DNA of 64,000 nucleotides. Origin: Salibaculum griseiflavum. GTDB lineage: Bacteria > Pseudomonadota > Alphaproteobacteria > Rhodobacterales > Rhodobacteraceae. Below are positions 54,097 through 63,795 of this stretch, one piece after another. Where the stretch lies: contig NZ_QETF01000010.1 in assembly GCF_003129565.1 (NCBI RefSeq), positions 1 to 64,000 of the forward strand, written 5' to 3'. The notes under the pieces were generated by a model. The model was given only the letters and a program-made list of their open reading frames with translations, was not told where the DNA came from and searched no databases. A program made the position numbers and the translations under genes. Every line of letters starts with the position of its first letter. Position 1 is the stretch's first letter.

Positions 54097-55521
54097 ATGG
54101 AGAACGGGCCGAATTTCGATGAGATGTGGGGAAGCGACCAGTAGCTTCGGCAGCCCTACGAGCTGTTCCAAAGCTGGTTCGAGGGCGAAGACCCCAAACG
54201 GCTTCGCCAAAAGCAGCGAGAGGCCGAAGACCTTTTCCGCCTGACGGGCATTACCTTCAACGTCTACGGGCGTGCCGAGGCCGAAGAAAGGCTGATCCCC
54301 TTCGATATCATTCCCCGCATCATTTCCGACCGGGAATGGTCCCGCGTGACACGGGGCATCGAACAGCGGGTCCGGGCGATCAATGCCTTCCTGCACGACA
54401 TTTATCACCGGCAAGAAATCATCAAGGCGGGGCGGATTCCAAAGGAAATGATCGCCCGGAACGAGGCGTTCGAGCCGCGCATGATCGGGGTTTCTCCTCC
54501 GGGCGGGATCTATACGCATATCGTGGGCATCGATCTCGTGCGGACCGGACCGGATGACTTCTTCGTGCTCGAAGACAACGCCCGCACCCCCAGCGGCGTC
54601 AGCTACATGCTGGAAAACCGCGAAACCATGTTGCAGATGTTCCCCGAGCTTTTCTCGCAGAACCGGGTGAAGGGGGTTCAGAACTACCCGACGGATCTGC
54701 GCCGCTCTTTGTCGGCCTGTGCGCCCGATGCGACCGGCGGCCGGCCCGTCGTGGCCGTGCTGACCCCGGGCATCTACAACTCGGCCTATTACGAACATGC
54801 ATTCCTCGCCGACCAGATGGGTGTGGAGCTGGTCGAGGGTCATGATCTGCGGATCGTGGACGGGCGCGTGGCGATGCGGACGACGCGCGGCTATACCCCG
54901 ATCGACGTGCTCTACCGGCGGGTCGATGACGCGTTTCTCGATCCGCTGAACTTCAATCCCGAAAGCCAGCTTGGCGTGCCGGGTATCATGGATGTCTATC
55001 GCGCCGGAGGCATCACCATCGCCAATGCACCCGGCACCGGGATTGCCGATGACAAGGCGATCTACAGCTACATGCCCGAGATCGTCGAGTTCTACACCGG
55101 CGAACGCCCGCTTCTGCGCAACGTGCCGACCTGGCGGTGTTCCGAACCCGATCAGCTGGCCTATGTGCTCGACAACCTCGAAGAGCTGGTCGTCAAGGAA
55201 GTCCACGGCTCGGGCGGCTACGGCATGCTGATCGGCCCGACCGCGACGAAGAAGGACATCGCCGCCTTCCGGCGCAAGCTGAAGGCGCGGCCCGCCAACT
55301 ACATCGCGCAGCCGACGCTGAGCCTGTCCACGGTTCCGATTTTTGCCCGGCAGGGCCTGACGCCACGGCATGTGGATCTGCGCCCCTTCGTGCTGGTCAG
55401 CCCGGGTTCGATCAACGTGACGGCCGGGGGGCTGACCCGCGTGGCGCTCAAGAAAGGCTCGCTTGTCGTCAATTCCAGTCAGGGCGGCGGCACCAAGGAC
55501 ACCTGGGTGGTAGAGGACTGA
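54097..55521 (+). pseudogene. Circularly permuted ATP-grasp protein (Anbu cluster) with in-frame TAG at codon 16
   Basis: The full frame from ATG 54097 has 474 codons, the normal length for the DUF404/DUF407 ATP-grasp family. It begins FDEMWGSDQ, reads TAG at 54142-54144, then continues without frameshift through family sequence (LRQPYELFQSWFEG, LTGITFNVYG, LIPFDIIPRII) to TGA at 55519-55521. After the TAG the first usable start is GTG 54346, which would remove 83 residues of conserved N-terminus. The family makes peptide-like bonds. Either nonsense mutation, sequence error or read-through; all downstream partner genes are intact. Confidence 0.7.
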
Positions 55522-55525
55522 CGAC

Positions 55526-56467
55526 ATGCTCGGCAAAACCGCGAATGGTCTGTTCTGGATGTATCGCTCGCTGGAGCGGGCCGAGAACACCGCGCGCCTG
55601 ATCGAAACCGGGCAGCGCATCGCCCTGACCCGGCTTGAGCTGGGGGACAGCGAGTGGCGTTCGGTTCTGGAATCGGCCGGTAGCCTTGGCCATTTCGAGG
55701 CGGTCCATGACGAACTGACCAAGGGCGCCGCCATCGACTGGCTGTTGCGTGACCGGGACAATCCGTCTTCGGTCCTGTCCTCGATCGAGACCGCCCGGCA
55801 GAATGCCCGGCTGGTGCGCACCGCCCTGACCCATGAGGTCTGGGAGGCCACCAACGCGGCCTATATGAGCGCGCGGGAGCTGCTGGCGCGCAAGGTGGTC
55901 GAACGCGACCTGCCCGGCGTTCTGGGCGCGATGCGCCAGAGCGCGTCGCTTGTCCGCGGGATGACGCATGGCACGATGCTGCGCAACGATATCTACAATT
56001 TCGCGCGGCTTGGCACCTTCATCGAACGGGCGGATAACACGGCCCGTATTCTCGACGTGAAATATTACGTGCTCTTGCCCTCGGCCAGTGCGGTGGGGAC
56101 TTCACTGGACAACGTGCAGTGGGAAACGATCCTGCGGTCGGTTTCGGCGCGCGGCGGGTTTCGCATGGAATACGGCGCCGGGGCCGGCTCACGCGAGATC
56201 GCGCATTTCCTGATCCTCGACAAGCGGATGCCGCGCTCCCTGGCCTTCTGCCTGCGCAAGATCCGCGACAATCTGGGCTACCTGAACAACGGGCAGATGC
56301 GGCCCGGCCCGGCGCAGAACAAGGCGCTTCATATCGAGCGGACCTACCTGAGCCACGACATCGACGCCGTGTTCGACTACGGCCTGCACGAATATATCCA
56401 GACCGTTCTGGGCCTGCTGGCCGGGCTGTCCGGGCAGATTGAAACCGATTTCCGGTTCTATGAGTAA
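55526..56467 (+). CDS. Alpha-E domain protein (DUF403)
   Basis: A 313-residue mostly helical protein of the alpha-E family, almost always encoded next to the circularly permuted ATP-grasp and transglutaminase-like genes. Landmarks are GLFWMYRSLERAENTARLIE at 8-27 and the conserved FIERADNTARILD near 170. It starts 4 bp after the ATP-grasp gene. Biochemical role unsettled. Confidence 0.85.
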   Translation: MLGKTANGLFWMYRSLERAENTARLIETGQRIALTRLELGDSEWRSVLESAGSLGHFEAVHDELTKGAAIDWLLRDRDNPSSVLSSIETARQNARLVRTALTHEVWEATNAAYMSARELLARKVVERDLPGVLGAMRQSASLVRGMTHGTMLRNDIYNFARLGTFIERADNTARILDVKYYVLLPSASAVGTSLDNVQWETILRSVSARGGFRMEYGAGAGSREIAHFLILDKRMPRSLAFCLRKIRDNLGYLNNGQMRPGPAQNKALHIERTYLSHDIDAVFDYGLHEYIQTVLGLLAGLSGQIETDFRFYE

Positions 56468-56470
56468 GCC

Positions 56471-57268
56471 ATGCGCCTGACCATCCGCCACGAAACGCGC
56501 TACCAGTTCGAAACCCCGGTGAAATACGGATTGCAGCAGTTGCGCAAGACGCCGAAATCCAGCCACCAGCAGACTGTTCTGTCCTGGCGAACCGAGGTCA
56601 CCGGCGGGCAGCGCGAGGTGAGTTTCGAGGACCACCACAACAACACCGTCGAGCTAATCAGCTTCGAACGAGAGGCAGAGGAGCTTGTCATCGTCAGCGA
56701 GGGCGAGGTCGAAGTGCGGGATAATCACGGCATCGTCGGGCCCCATCGCGGGGCGGCGCCGCTTTGGCTGTTCCAGCAGGCGACGCCCCGCACCGAGTCT
56801 GGACCGGGTGTGCGGTCGATCCTGCGCGACACTCCGGACGAGGAGCCGCTTCAACACCTGCACGCCCTGGCCGGGGTCATCCGAAACGCGGTCGCCTTCG
56901 AGGTGGGCGCTTCCGATCCCGACTGGAGCGCGGAAGAGGCCATCGCCGCTGGCAAAGGCGTGTGTCAGGATCACACGCATATCTTCCTGAGCTGCGCGCG
57001 GGCGCTTGGCTATCCCGCGCGTTACGTCTCGGGCTACCTGATGCTCAACCACCGCACTGCGCAGGATGCCATGCATGCCTGGGCCGAGGCCCATGTCGAC
57101 GGGCTGGGCTGGGTCGGTTTCGACGTGGCGAACGGGATTTCACCTGATACACGCTATGTGCGCGTCGCGACCGGGCTGGATTATGCCGAGGCGGCCCCGG
57201 TCATCGGCACGCGCATCGGCGGCATGGGCGAGACGCTCTCCGTCGCGATAGACGTGGTGCAGCAATAG
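56471..57268 (+). CDS. Transglutaminase-like cysteine peptidase/amidase
   Basis: A 265-residue protein with a beta N-terminal domain (TRHETRYQ-type start, about 1-80) and a transglutaminase core. The catalytic Cys is in GKGVCQDHTH, His in MHAWAEAH and Asp in GFDVANG. In Anbu clusters it is thought to cut or remodel peptides made by the ATP-grasp protein. Gap to alpha-E is 3 bp. Confidence 0.87.
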   Translation: MRLTIRHETRYQFETPVKYGLQQLRKTPKSSHQQTVLSWRTEVTGGQREVSFEDHHNNTVELISFEREAEELVIVSEGEVEVRDNHGIVGPHRGAAPLWLFQQATPRTESGPGVRSILRDTPDEEPLQHLHALAGVIRNAVAFEVGASDPDWSAEEAIAAGKGVCQDHTHIFLSCARALGYPARYVSGYLMLNHRTAQDAMHAWAEAHVDGLGWVGFDVANGISPDTRYVRVATGLDYAEAAPVIGTRIGGMGETLSVAIDVVQQ

Positions 57269-57278
57269 GACGACCCGA

Positions 57279-58037
57279 ATGACATATTGCGTGGGGATGA
57301 TGCTCGACCGGGGGCTGGTTTTCATGTCCGACACCCGCACGAATGCCGGACTCGACAATATCTCGACCTTTCGGAAAATGGCGATCTGGGAAGACCCCGG
57401 CGAGCGCTCGATCACGCTGATGTCTGCCGGCAACCTGGCCACGACTCAAGCGGTTGTCAGCCTTCTGGACGAGCGCAGCAAATCCCCCGAGGACCGAACG
57501 CCATCGCTTCTGGGCGTGCCGTCGATGTTCCAGGCCGCGCGCATGGTCGCGGACACCCTGCGCGAGGTGATCGCCCAACATGCCGATACCGGCCAGCGTG
57601 CGGACAGCACGTTCAATGCGACCCTGATCCTGGGGGGACAGATCAAGGGCGGTCCGCACAGGCTGTTCCTGATCTATCCCGAGGGCAATTTCATCGAGGC
57701 GGCCAAGGACACGCCATTCTTCCAGATCGGCGAAACCAAGTATGGCCGCCCGATCTTGGTCCGCGCCTATGATCCGCAGATGAGCTTCGAAGCAGCGATG
57801 AAACTCTTGCTGGTCAGCTTCGATTCGACGCTGAAGGCGAACCTGACCGTCGGCGCGCCGTTTGACTTCCATTGCTATGAAACCGATAGCCTGAAGACCG
57901 GCTGGACAGGCCGCGTTGCGAGCGATGATCCCTATTTCCAGTCCGTGTCCGAGCGGTGGGGCGATGCCCTGCGCGACGCGCTGGACATGCTGCCGGATTT
58001 CGCGCTGACATCCAAGCCGGACCCGGATGCCCTCTGA
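57279..58037 (+). CDS. Anbu (ancestral beta subunit) proteasome-like peptidase
   Basis: A 252-residue Ntn hydrolase related to the proteasome beta subunit and HslV. The second residue is Thr (MTYCVGM), which becomes the N-terminal nucleophile after Met removal. The SDTRTNAGLDN segment with the conserved Asp and the ITLMSAGNLATTQ segment match Anbu proteins. The company of ATP-grasp, alpha-E and transglutaminase genes confirms the type. Substrates are unknown. Confidence 0.88.
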   Translation: MTYCVGMMLDRGLVFMSDTRTNAGLDNISTFRKMAIWEDPGERSITLMSAGNLATTQAVVSLLDERSKSPEDRTPSLLGVPSMFQAARMVADTLREVIAQHADTGQRADSTFNATLILGGQIKGGPHRLFLIYPEGNFIEAAKDTPFFQIGETKYGRPILVRAYDPQMSFEAAMKLLLVSFDSTLKANLTVGAPFDFHCYETDSLKTGWTGRVASDDPYFQSVSERWGDALRDALDMLPDFALTSKPDPDAL

Positions 58038-58372
58038 GGAACGTTGTCCAAAGGCTTCCAACCGCCGCTTTCCGAGGCGCGGATTCAGTAAGGGAAAAGT
58101 GCATCAAGGTCGACTCTGGCCCGTGCTTCCCTCGCGCCCTGTGACAGGGACCGCATCGATCCCTCGCCGAGGGGGCGGCCTGGCGGTGTGCGGCGGCCCT
58201 CGGCCTTCGTTCCGCATCATGCACGTCGACCCAATCTCGGCTTCCGTTCCCACCCGGGCTTCGCCCGCCATGCAGGTTTGCTTTTACAGCGCCAGGCGCC
58301 TTTGAGCAGCCACATTACCGCGACGGCCGCCACGGTCGAAAGGCGGCGAGTATGATCCATATCCGATTGGCG
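58038..58372. other. 335-bp gap between Anbu and FGE genes (convergent)
   Basis: No coding sequence can be supported. It contains several short GC-rich inverted repeats, for example CGGGC-TTC-GCCCG near 58258-58270, which may act as terminators for the converging units. Nothing else recognised. Confidence 0.45.
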
Positions 58373-59230
58373 TCAGTCATAGACGATCCGAAAACCGGTA
58401 TGGCTTGCCGCTGTATCAGGGGCGCGGCCTGAGCGTGCGGCGATGCGGTATCGCCAGCAATAGCTTGAATGGCACAGGAACGATCCACCCTTCATCACCC
58501 TGTCCCCATCTCGCTTGGCCTGTGCGTTGCGCGCCTTGGCCGCGGATTTAAGGGAGTTGATCCGGTAACGATCGGCAGTCCACTCCCACACATTGCCTGA
58601 AGTATTGTGAAGCCCTGCCTCGTTTGGTGCGAACGCATCGACAGGGGCCGTCCCATAGTAGCCGTCGGCGCAGGTGTTCGTGTCGGGAAAACGGCCCTGC
58701 CAGATGTTGCAGAGGATCGTGTCGTCGTCGGGCTCCTCATCGCCCCAAGGATAGCGCCGATCCTCCAACCCGTTGCGGGCGGCGTGTTCCCATTCGACCT
58801 CGCTGGGTAAACGGCCACCGGCCCATTCCGCAAAGGCCTGCGCGTCGTTCCATGAGATTTGGGTGACGGGATGATCCGGTGCGGCCTCGGGCTCACCCTT
58901 GCCGGACGGGTATTTCCAAGAAGCCCCCGAAACGGCCCACCACCACCCGGCCTTGTTGTATCCGCCCACGACGTCGGCGCTGTCAGGGCGCGACAGCAGG
59001 CCCCGGAATACGTAGGACCATCCGATCCGTTCTGCCTCGGTCAAATACCCGGTCTCCGCCACGAAGTCGGCGAAGCGGGCGACGGAGACGCAGTGGGCTT
59101 CGATGGCGAAGGCCCGCAGCGACGCGCGGCGAATGATGCCTTCTCCGTCATCGGGAATGACCGGAGTCCTGGTGCCGGCCCAGGATTTGACGGCGGAAAA
59201 ACGTGCAACGGGTGGTTTGGTATCGGCCAT
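58373..59230 (-). CDS. Formylglycine-generating enzyme (sulfatase maturase)
   Basis: A 285-residue FGE. The copper-binding catalytic pair is kept as Cys253 and Cys258 in GGSFLCHSSYCWRYR, the hallmark of aerobic FGE, followed by AARSG and the C-terminal GFRIV. WDGR-type contacts (GRLPSEVEWEHAARNG) also fit. It oxidises the cysteine of CxPxR sulfatases to formylglycine; the sulfatase encoded two genes upstream has that motif. It lies 14 bp after the LysR gene. Confidence 0.9.
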   Translation of the reverse strand: MADTKPPVARFSAVKSWAGTRTPVIPDDGEGIIRRASLRAFAIEAHCVSVARFADFVAETGYLTEAERIGWSYVFRGLLSRPDSADVVGGYNKAGWWWAVSGASWKYPSGKGEPEAAPDHPVTQISWNDAQAFAEWAGGRLPSEVEWEHAARNGLEDRRYPWGDEEPDDDTILCNIWQGRFPDTNTCADGYYGTAPVDAFAPNEAGLHNTSGNVWEWTADRYRINSLKSAAKARNAQAKRDGDRVMKGGSFLCHSSYCWRYRIAARSGRAPDTAASHTGFRIVYD

Positions 59231-59244
59231 GCGCTTTACCTTGG

Positions 59245-60168
59245 TCAGGTGCCGTGTGCCCTGAAGACCGGGATCGACCGGACAAGGTCCCGGGCATGGC
59301 GGACAAGCGCCTCGGCAATTGGATGGTCGCCGTTGGCCTTCAGCATGGCGATCCCTGAATCCAGCTGCCAAAGCGGCTCGCTCGTGGCGTGTAACCGGTA
59401 ACCACGCTCTTGCAGCCAATCGCGCAACAGGGTCGGCACGGACATCACCATGCCTTCAGACTTCAGCAATTCCAGCCCAAGCTGCAATGAGGAGGTTGTC
59501 AGTGCGATCCGTGGCGGTGCAAGGCCAAGCTGGTAGAACGTCTTTTCCATGCTTGTCTTGAGCTGCGGCTCGGTCTGGAACAGGACCCAGGACAGATCTT
59601 CCAGCGCTTCCATCGGCATCTTCCGATCCTCGGGCAATTCTGGCAGGACGCCGGGCCAATACGCCACGCCATGCTCGATCCGGCAAAGCCGCGTGACCTC
59701 GATCAGCGGATCATCGACCTTTTCGATTGCAGCAGTGATGACGAAATCAAGCTCTCCGTCGCGCAGGGCGCGGGCATGATCGTCTGCGGAGCCGGTCAAG
59801 ACCTGGAACGAGGATTGCGGAAAGTCGTTCCAAAGCCTACGCAGGATGTCCGGCATGAGAAGCAGTTGATAGGTCAGCCCGCAGCCTATGCTGACCGCAT
59901 CATGATACCCGGTTTTGACGGCGTTCACATCGCGGCAGGCGCGTTGATAAACGGCCTCCATGTCCTTGAGGTGGCGAAAGAGGACCCGGCCTTCTTCCGT
60001 CAGTTCCATTCCGCGCGGCTGCCGGAGGAACAGTTTGGCGCCAAAAGATTGTTCCAGCGAGGCGATCGTGCGCGTCAGACTCGGCTGGGCGATGTTAAGG
60101 TCATTCGCCGCCGCCGTCACATTTCCCAGTTCGGCAACCTTCAGAAAGACAATGTGCTTTCGGTCCAT
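59245..60168 (-). CDS. LysR-family transcriptional regulator
   Basis: A 307-residue LysR-type regulator. The N-terminal winged helix reads VAELGNVTAAANDLNIAQPSLTRTIASLE and the rest is the two-lobed effector domain. It is encoded between the sulfatase and FGE genes and faces the divergent transporter, so it likely controls both in response to the sulfated compound or its product. ATG 60168 was chosen to match family N-termini; ATG 60228 is possible. Confidence 0.85.
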   Translation of the reverse strand: MDRKHIVFLKVAELGNVTAAANDLNIAQPSLTRTIASLEQSFGAKLFLRQPRGMELTEEGRVLFRHLKDMEAVYQRACRDVNAVKTGYHDAVSIGCGLTYQLLLMPDILRRLWNDFPQSSFQVLTGSADDHARALRDGELDFVITAAIEKVDDPLIEVTRLCRIEHGVAYWPGVLPELPEDRKMPMEALEDLSWVLFQTEPQLKTSMEKTFYQLGLAPPRIALTTSSLQLGLELLKSEGMVMSVPTLLRDWLQERGYRLHATSEPLWQLDSGIAMLKANGDHPIAEALVRHARDLVRSIPVFRAHGT

Positions 60169-60257
60169 GATGTGCCCCGGTTCATTCGGCCTGTGCTGAA
60201 ACCATACGCTCCAGGCATTGATATGCAAGAACGCGATAGCGCTTCACCGACTTCGGG

Positions 60258-61847
60258 CTAGCCGTTCGTCGGTTCCACGCTCCGTGCTGCAGGGGTCGCG
60301 GGTTGGGACAGTATTTGCGGCCCGGCATCGCGCGGTATGGGCAATCCGAGCCGGGCATAGAGCTCTGCCGGGGCATCGTGCCTGCGCATGTGCGTGCGCA
60401 TGGTCACGGTAAGCTCCAGCTCGATATCCGCGTCGCGAAACGGGCGCTCCTGTTTCGGGTCGGCGGCAAGATCATAGAGCACCGTTTCCGTGTCGAAGAA
60501 GACGGGTGGACCGAAATAGGGGTTAAACGGCGACTTCTCCAATGCCGGTGTGCGCAAGAGCCGGGCGCCCTTGGTGAAGTCAAAGGGGGCTACAAGATCG
60601 GCCTGCGCCAATTCATCAACCTCGAACAGGAAATTCAGGGTCGTCGGCATGACGGTGTATTGGAACAGCCCCTCGGTTGTCACGTGTTCGGGGTAGAGCA
60701 TGAAGACATGCCGCCCGTCGCAGATATTCACCGCGCTTCCGAAGGTTCCGAAGATGACCGCATCGCGAATGGGCTGGTCCCTCGCTAGCAAAGGCAGGAT
60801 CGAGTGCCCGGTGACTTCGGGCGGCACCCCGCAATCGTGGAGCCCGAGGAAGGTCGGCATCAGGTCGGTCGTCTGGGTCAGGGACTGGCGCCGGCTGCCT
60901 CCTTGGTCCGCGTAATCGGGATGATAGGCGAAAAGGGGGATATGGGCGATCTCCTCGTAGATGGGCATCCGGTTCTTTGCCCACCAGTCATGTTCTCCCA
61001 GCAGGAACCCGTGATCGGTCGAAACGATCAGGGCGGTGTCCTCCCACAGACCGTGTTCATCGAAATAGTCCAGCAGACGACCGAGTTGTTCGTCGCAGAA
61101 GGCAAGGTTGGCGCGGTAATGGGCGCTTAGTTCGCTGCATTCGTCCGGGCTTTCCTGCACCCGGCCATAGGGGGGCCAATCAAGGGTCGGCCCGTTGTAA
61201 TCCGTCGGGAACTCCTCCTTGAACCGTTCCGGCGCGTTGAAGGGTTCGTGCGGATCGAAGGTCTCGATTTGCAGGAACCAATCGTCCGCGGCCCCGTTCT
61301 GGTCGAGGAAAGTGATCGCCGAGTCGAAGCATTGGGTCAGCGGATAGTCGCTTTCCTCGTGCAGGTGTTGGCGGTTGATGATGTGATGATACTGATCGAC
61401 GCCGCGCGTCTCGCTGTATTGCAGCGGGTGATATTGCTGCTTCAGCTTGGGCCAGTCGGGTGCGACTTCGGCCTGCCATGCGTCGCCATGCTGACCGCGC
61501 AGGTATTCCCATGTTGTGTAGCGGGTGTGATAGGTGGCCCCGCCGTCGCGGAAATACTGCAAGTGATCGGTGATCAAATGTGAATAGACGCCCGATGCTT
61601 CGAGGATCTCGGGGAACGAATTGTCAAAGGGTTCCATCGGCCCCCAGGATCGGTGCATGAAACTCAGTCTGCCGGTCTGCATGTCGCGACGGGCCGGGAT
61701 GCAGGGCATGGAGCCGACATAGTGATTGTCAAAGGTGACGGAGCGCGCCGCGAGGCGGTCGAAATTCGGTGTCTTGATGGTTTTCGCGCCATAGGGACCA
61801 AGCGAAAGGCGGTTCAGCGAGTCGAATAGAACAAATACGGTGCGCAT
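60258..61847 (-). CDS. Type I sulfatase
   Basis: A 529-residue arylsulfatase-family hydrolase. The formylglycine site is CIPAR (Cys49-Arg53), followed by the conserved TGR, and the metal-site DHG occurs in STDHGFLLGEHD. The N-terminus VFVLFDSLNR carries the first metal Asp. No signal peptide is visible, so it probably acts in the cytoplasm on an imported sulfate ester; FGE in the same operon would mature it. Substrate unknown. Confidence 0.88.
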   Translation of the reverse strand: MRTVFVLFDSLNRLSLGPYGAKTIKTPNFDRLAARSVTFDNHYVGSMPCIPARRDMQTGRLSFMHRSWGPMEPFDNSFPEILEASGVYSHLITDHLQYFRDGGATYHTRYTTWEYLRGQHGDAWQAEVAPDWPKLKQQYHPLQYSETRGVDQYHHIINRQHLHEESDYPLTQCFDSAITFLDQNGAADDWFLQIETFDPHEPFNAPERFKEEFPTDYNGPTLDWPPYGRVQESPDECSELSAHYRANLAFCDEQLGRLLDYFDEHGLWEDTALIVSTDHGFLLGEHDWWAKNRMPIYEEIAHIPLFAYHPDYADQGGSRRQSLTQTTDLMPTFLGLHDCGVPPEVTGHSILPLLARDQPIRDAVIFGTFGSAVNICDGRHVFMLYPEHVTTEGLFQYTVMPTTLNFLFEVDELAQADLVAPFDFTKGARLLRTPALEKSPFNPYFGPPVFFDTETVLYDLAADPKQERPFRDADIELELTVTMRTHMRRHDAPAELYARLGLPIPRDAGPQILSQPATPAARSVEPTNG

Positions 61848-62142
61848 GAGGCCCTTTCCGTTGAGTGCAGAGCCCACGTCCCGGGCCCATGTCGAGCCTA
61901 ACAAGCAGGGAAATGCTTCGAAAATATTGTTTTTGAATGAGATGATAGCAAAATGTTATACCGACCGTGGTGCGCGGCTTTCCCCATCCCATGCCTAAAA
62001 GCTATCAGTTAAGCGCAAAGTGATATTTGAAATAGAAGATTTCGGCTGCCTATAGTCGATCCATCGGGGCCTGCAAGAGGAGATCGGGCCTGCCGAAATC
62101 CGCAACAACGCCCGCTAGGGGCGCCCGAATGGGAGGAACATA
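61848..62142. other. Divergent promoter region, sulfatase/TTT transporter
   Basis: About 295 bp, distinctly richer in A and T than its surroundings around 61920-62040. GATAGC (61954) and GCTATC (62001) form an inverted pair, and several T-N11-A patterns typical of LysR sites occur. The rightward promoter is at 62027-62056. Confidence 0.5.
62027..62056 (+). promoter_or_regulatory. Putative promoter of the tctC gene
   Basis: TTGAAA (62027-62032), 18-base spacer, TATAGT (62051-62056), 86 bp before the start codon. It is the only -35/-10 pair here close to the enterobacterial consensus. Confidence 0.55.
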
Positions 62143-63141
62143 ATGCCTATCTTCAACCTCAAATCGGCTTTGGCAGGTCTTGCGCTTGCCGCTGCCGCCA
62201 CCACCGCGCAGGCGGAATTCCCCGAGCGGGACATCGAGGTGATTTTCCCGTGGCCGCCCGGTGTCACCATGACTTCCAGCCAGGTCATGGCGGAAGCCAT
62301 GAGCGAGGAGCTGGGCGTGAATGTGACCGTGATCTCCACACCAGGTGGGACCGGCGTCAAGGCAATGGAAACCGCGATGAACCGGCCCGCCGATGGCTAC
62401 ACGATTTTCGACGGTTGGGTTGCGCCCATGGTCGTGCAGTCTTTGCTTGGCAACATAGATGCCGACCATACCGCTTTCACGCCGCTCTATGCGTTGGGGG
62501 CCGTGCCGAATTCGGTGATCGTGCGGGCCGATGACGACCGCTTCCCGGACTTTGAGTCTCTCGTCCAATACATGAAGGATAACCCTGGCGATCTTCGCTA
62601 CACCTCCGGCGCCTACGGGAACCTGCCCCATGTTGGCCTGGCCAACATGTTCAAGGCGACGGACACCGTGGCGCAGCATGTGCCCTATGCCGGGCTCGAA
62701 GAGGCGCTCAAGGATATGCGTGGCGGTATTCTGGACTTCATGGCCGGCAACCCGGGTTTCGTGCGCGCCAATAGCGAGCATGTCCGGGTCCTGACGGCGC
62801 TGAGCGACCTGCAGTCGGTTCAGGACATCTTTGGCGGCGTTCCGTTGATCGCCGAGTCCGAGGCGGTGGATTACCCGCTGACCGGCCTCGCACCGATGGG
62901 CTGGAGTTGGTATGTTGTGCCCAATGGGACCCCGGAAGAGCATGTGGAGGTTCTGCGTGAAGCCATGGCCGCAGCGCTGGAGCGTCCCGAGGTCAAGGGA
63001 TACTTCGAAAGCATCGGCCGTCCGCTACTGGGCTATCCGCCCGAGGACTATATCGAGACCGTGGACGCCGTTCGTGAACAGCTCTCTACCGCGACCGATG
63101 CGATCGAGTGGGAAGCAGAGAAGCTGGGCTCGATCCAGTAA
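62143..63141 (+). CDS. Tripartite tricarboxylate transporter substrate-binding protein (TctC family)
   Basis: A 332-residue periplasmic binding protein with a signal peptide ending AQA near 24. The FPERDIEVIFPWPPGV and GGTGVKAMETAMNRPADGYT segments are typical of the TctC/Bug family. GGGAGGA precedes the ATG. Bug proteins bind carboxylates and many other small organic compounds; here the sulfatase neighbours suggest a sulfate ester. Confidence 0.88.
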   Translation: MPIFNLKSALAGLALAAAATTAQAEFPERDIEVIFPWPPGVTMTSSQVMAEAMSEELGVNVTVISTPGGTGVKAMETAMNRPADGYTIFDGWVAPMVVQSLLGNIDADHTAFTPLYALGAVPNSVIVRADDDRFPDFESLVQYMKDNPGDLRYTSGAYGNLPHVGLANMFKATDTVAQHVPYAGLEEALKDMRGGILDFMAGNPGFVRANSEHVRVLTALSDLQSVQDIFGGVPLIAESEAVDYPLTGLAPMGWSWYVVPNGTPEEHVEVLREAMAAALERPEVKGYFESIGRPLLGYPPEDYIETVDAVREQLSTATDAIEWEAEKLGSIQ

Positions 63142-63239
63142 GCGCGGCCACCTCTCAGCCGCAAGAAACGTGGCCCGGTCGTCCTCTCGCCCGGGCCACG
63201 ATCCTATCCAGCACCACCAGAGACAGGAGCAGTGTTGCC

Positions 63240-63782
63240 ATGGCCCGTTCGAAGCCCCCGTCCGACGCAACGCAACTGGGAAGTGGTCTGCCGAAGCATC
63301 CAATTTGGCGGCACATGCCCGCGGTCTTGCTGACTGTTCCGTGCGGCCTGGTATTCTACGAAGCGGCAACCACGTTGACCGAACAGGGTTATGCCTCGGG
63401 AACCCCGATCAGCAACGCGGCCTTATATCCGCGCCTGCTCGCGGGGGTGTTGCTGGCCCTGTTGGCCCTGCAGGTGGTGTCGGATGTTCGGTCAGGTCCC
63501 GAGGCTGCGGGGGCTGAACCCGCGGCTGCGCCGGACAGGCCGGGCCAGATGGCATATGCTGCGCTCGGCATGGTCGCCTATGTCTTGCTGTTGCCCGTTC
63601 TGGGGTTCCTCCTGGCGACGCCGGTTTTCGTCCTGGCACTATTGCTGACGCTTGGCGACCGTAATCCGGTAACACTGGCCGCTCTGCCACTTGGGGTCAC
63701 GCTTGGTTGTCTGGCCGTGTTCCAGGGCCTTTTCAATGTCAACCTTCCCCGGGGCCTCCTGGGGATCGCTGTGAATCTCTGA
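63240..63782 (+). CDS. Tripartite tricarboxylate transporter small permease (TctB family)
   Basis: A 180-residue membrane protein with four helices (about 25-45, 60-75, 105-130, 140-165) and the TctB layout. ATG 63240 has ACAGGAG upstream at a slightly long distance. It lies between tctC and tctA genes and is the small membrane subunit of the transporter. Confidence 0.82.
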   Translation: MARSKPPSDATQLGSGLPKHPIWRHMPAVLLTVPCGLVFYEAATTLTEQGYASGTPISNAALYPRLLAGVLLALLALQVVSDVRSGPEAAGAEPAAAPDRPGQMAYAALGMVAYVLLLPVLGFLLATPVFVLALLLTLGDRNPVTLAALPLGVTLGCLAVFQGLFNVNLPRGLLGIAVNL

Positions 63783-63795
63783 GCCGGAGGTTGCC

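Noticed and set aside
58373-59230. Second nirV-like gene
   Set aside because: Same fold as NirV, but the intact Cys253/Cys258 pair and the neighbouring CxPxR sulfatase identify a true formylglycine-generating enzyme.
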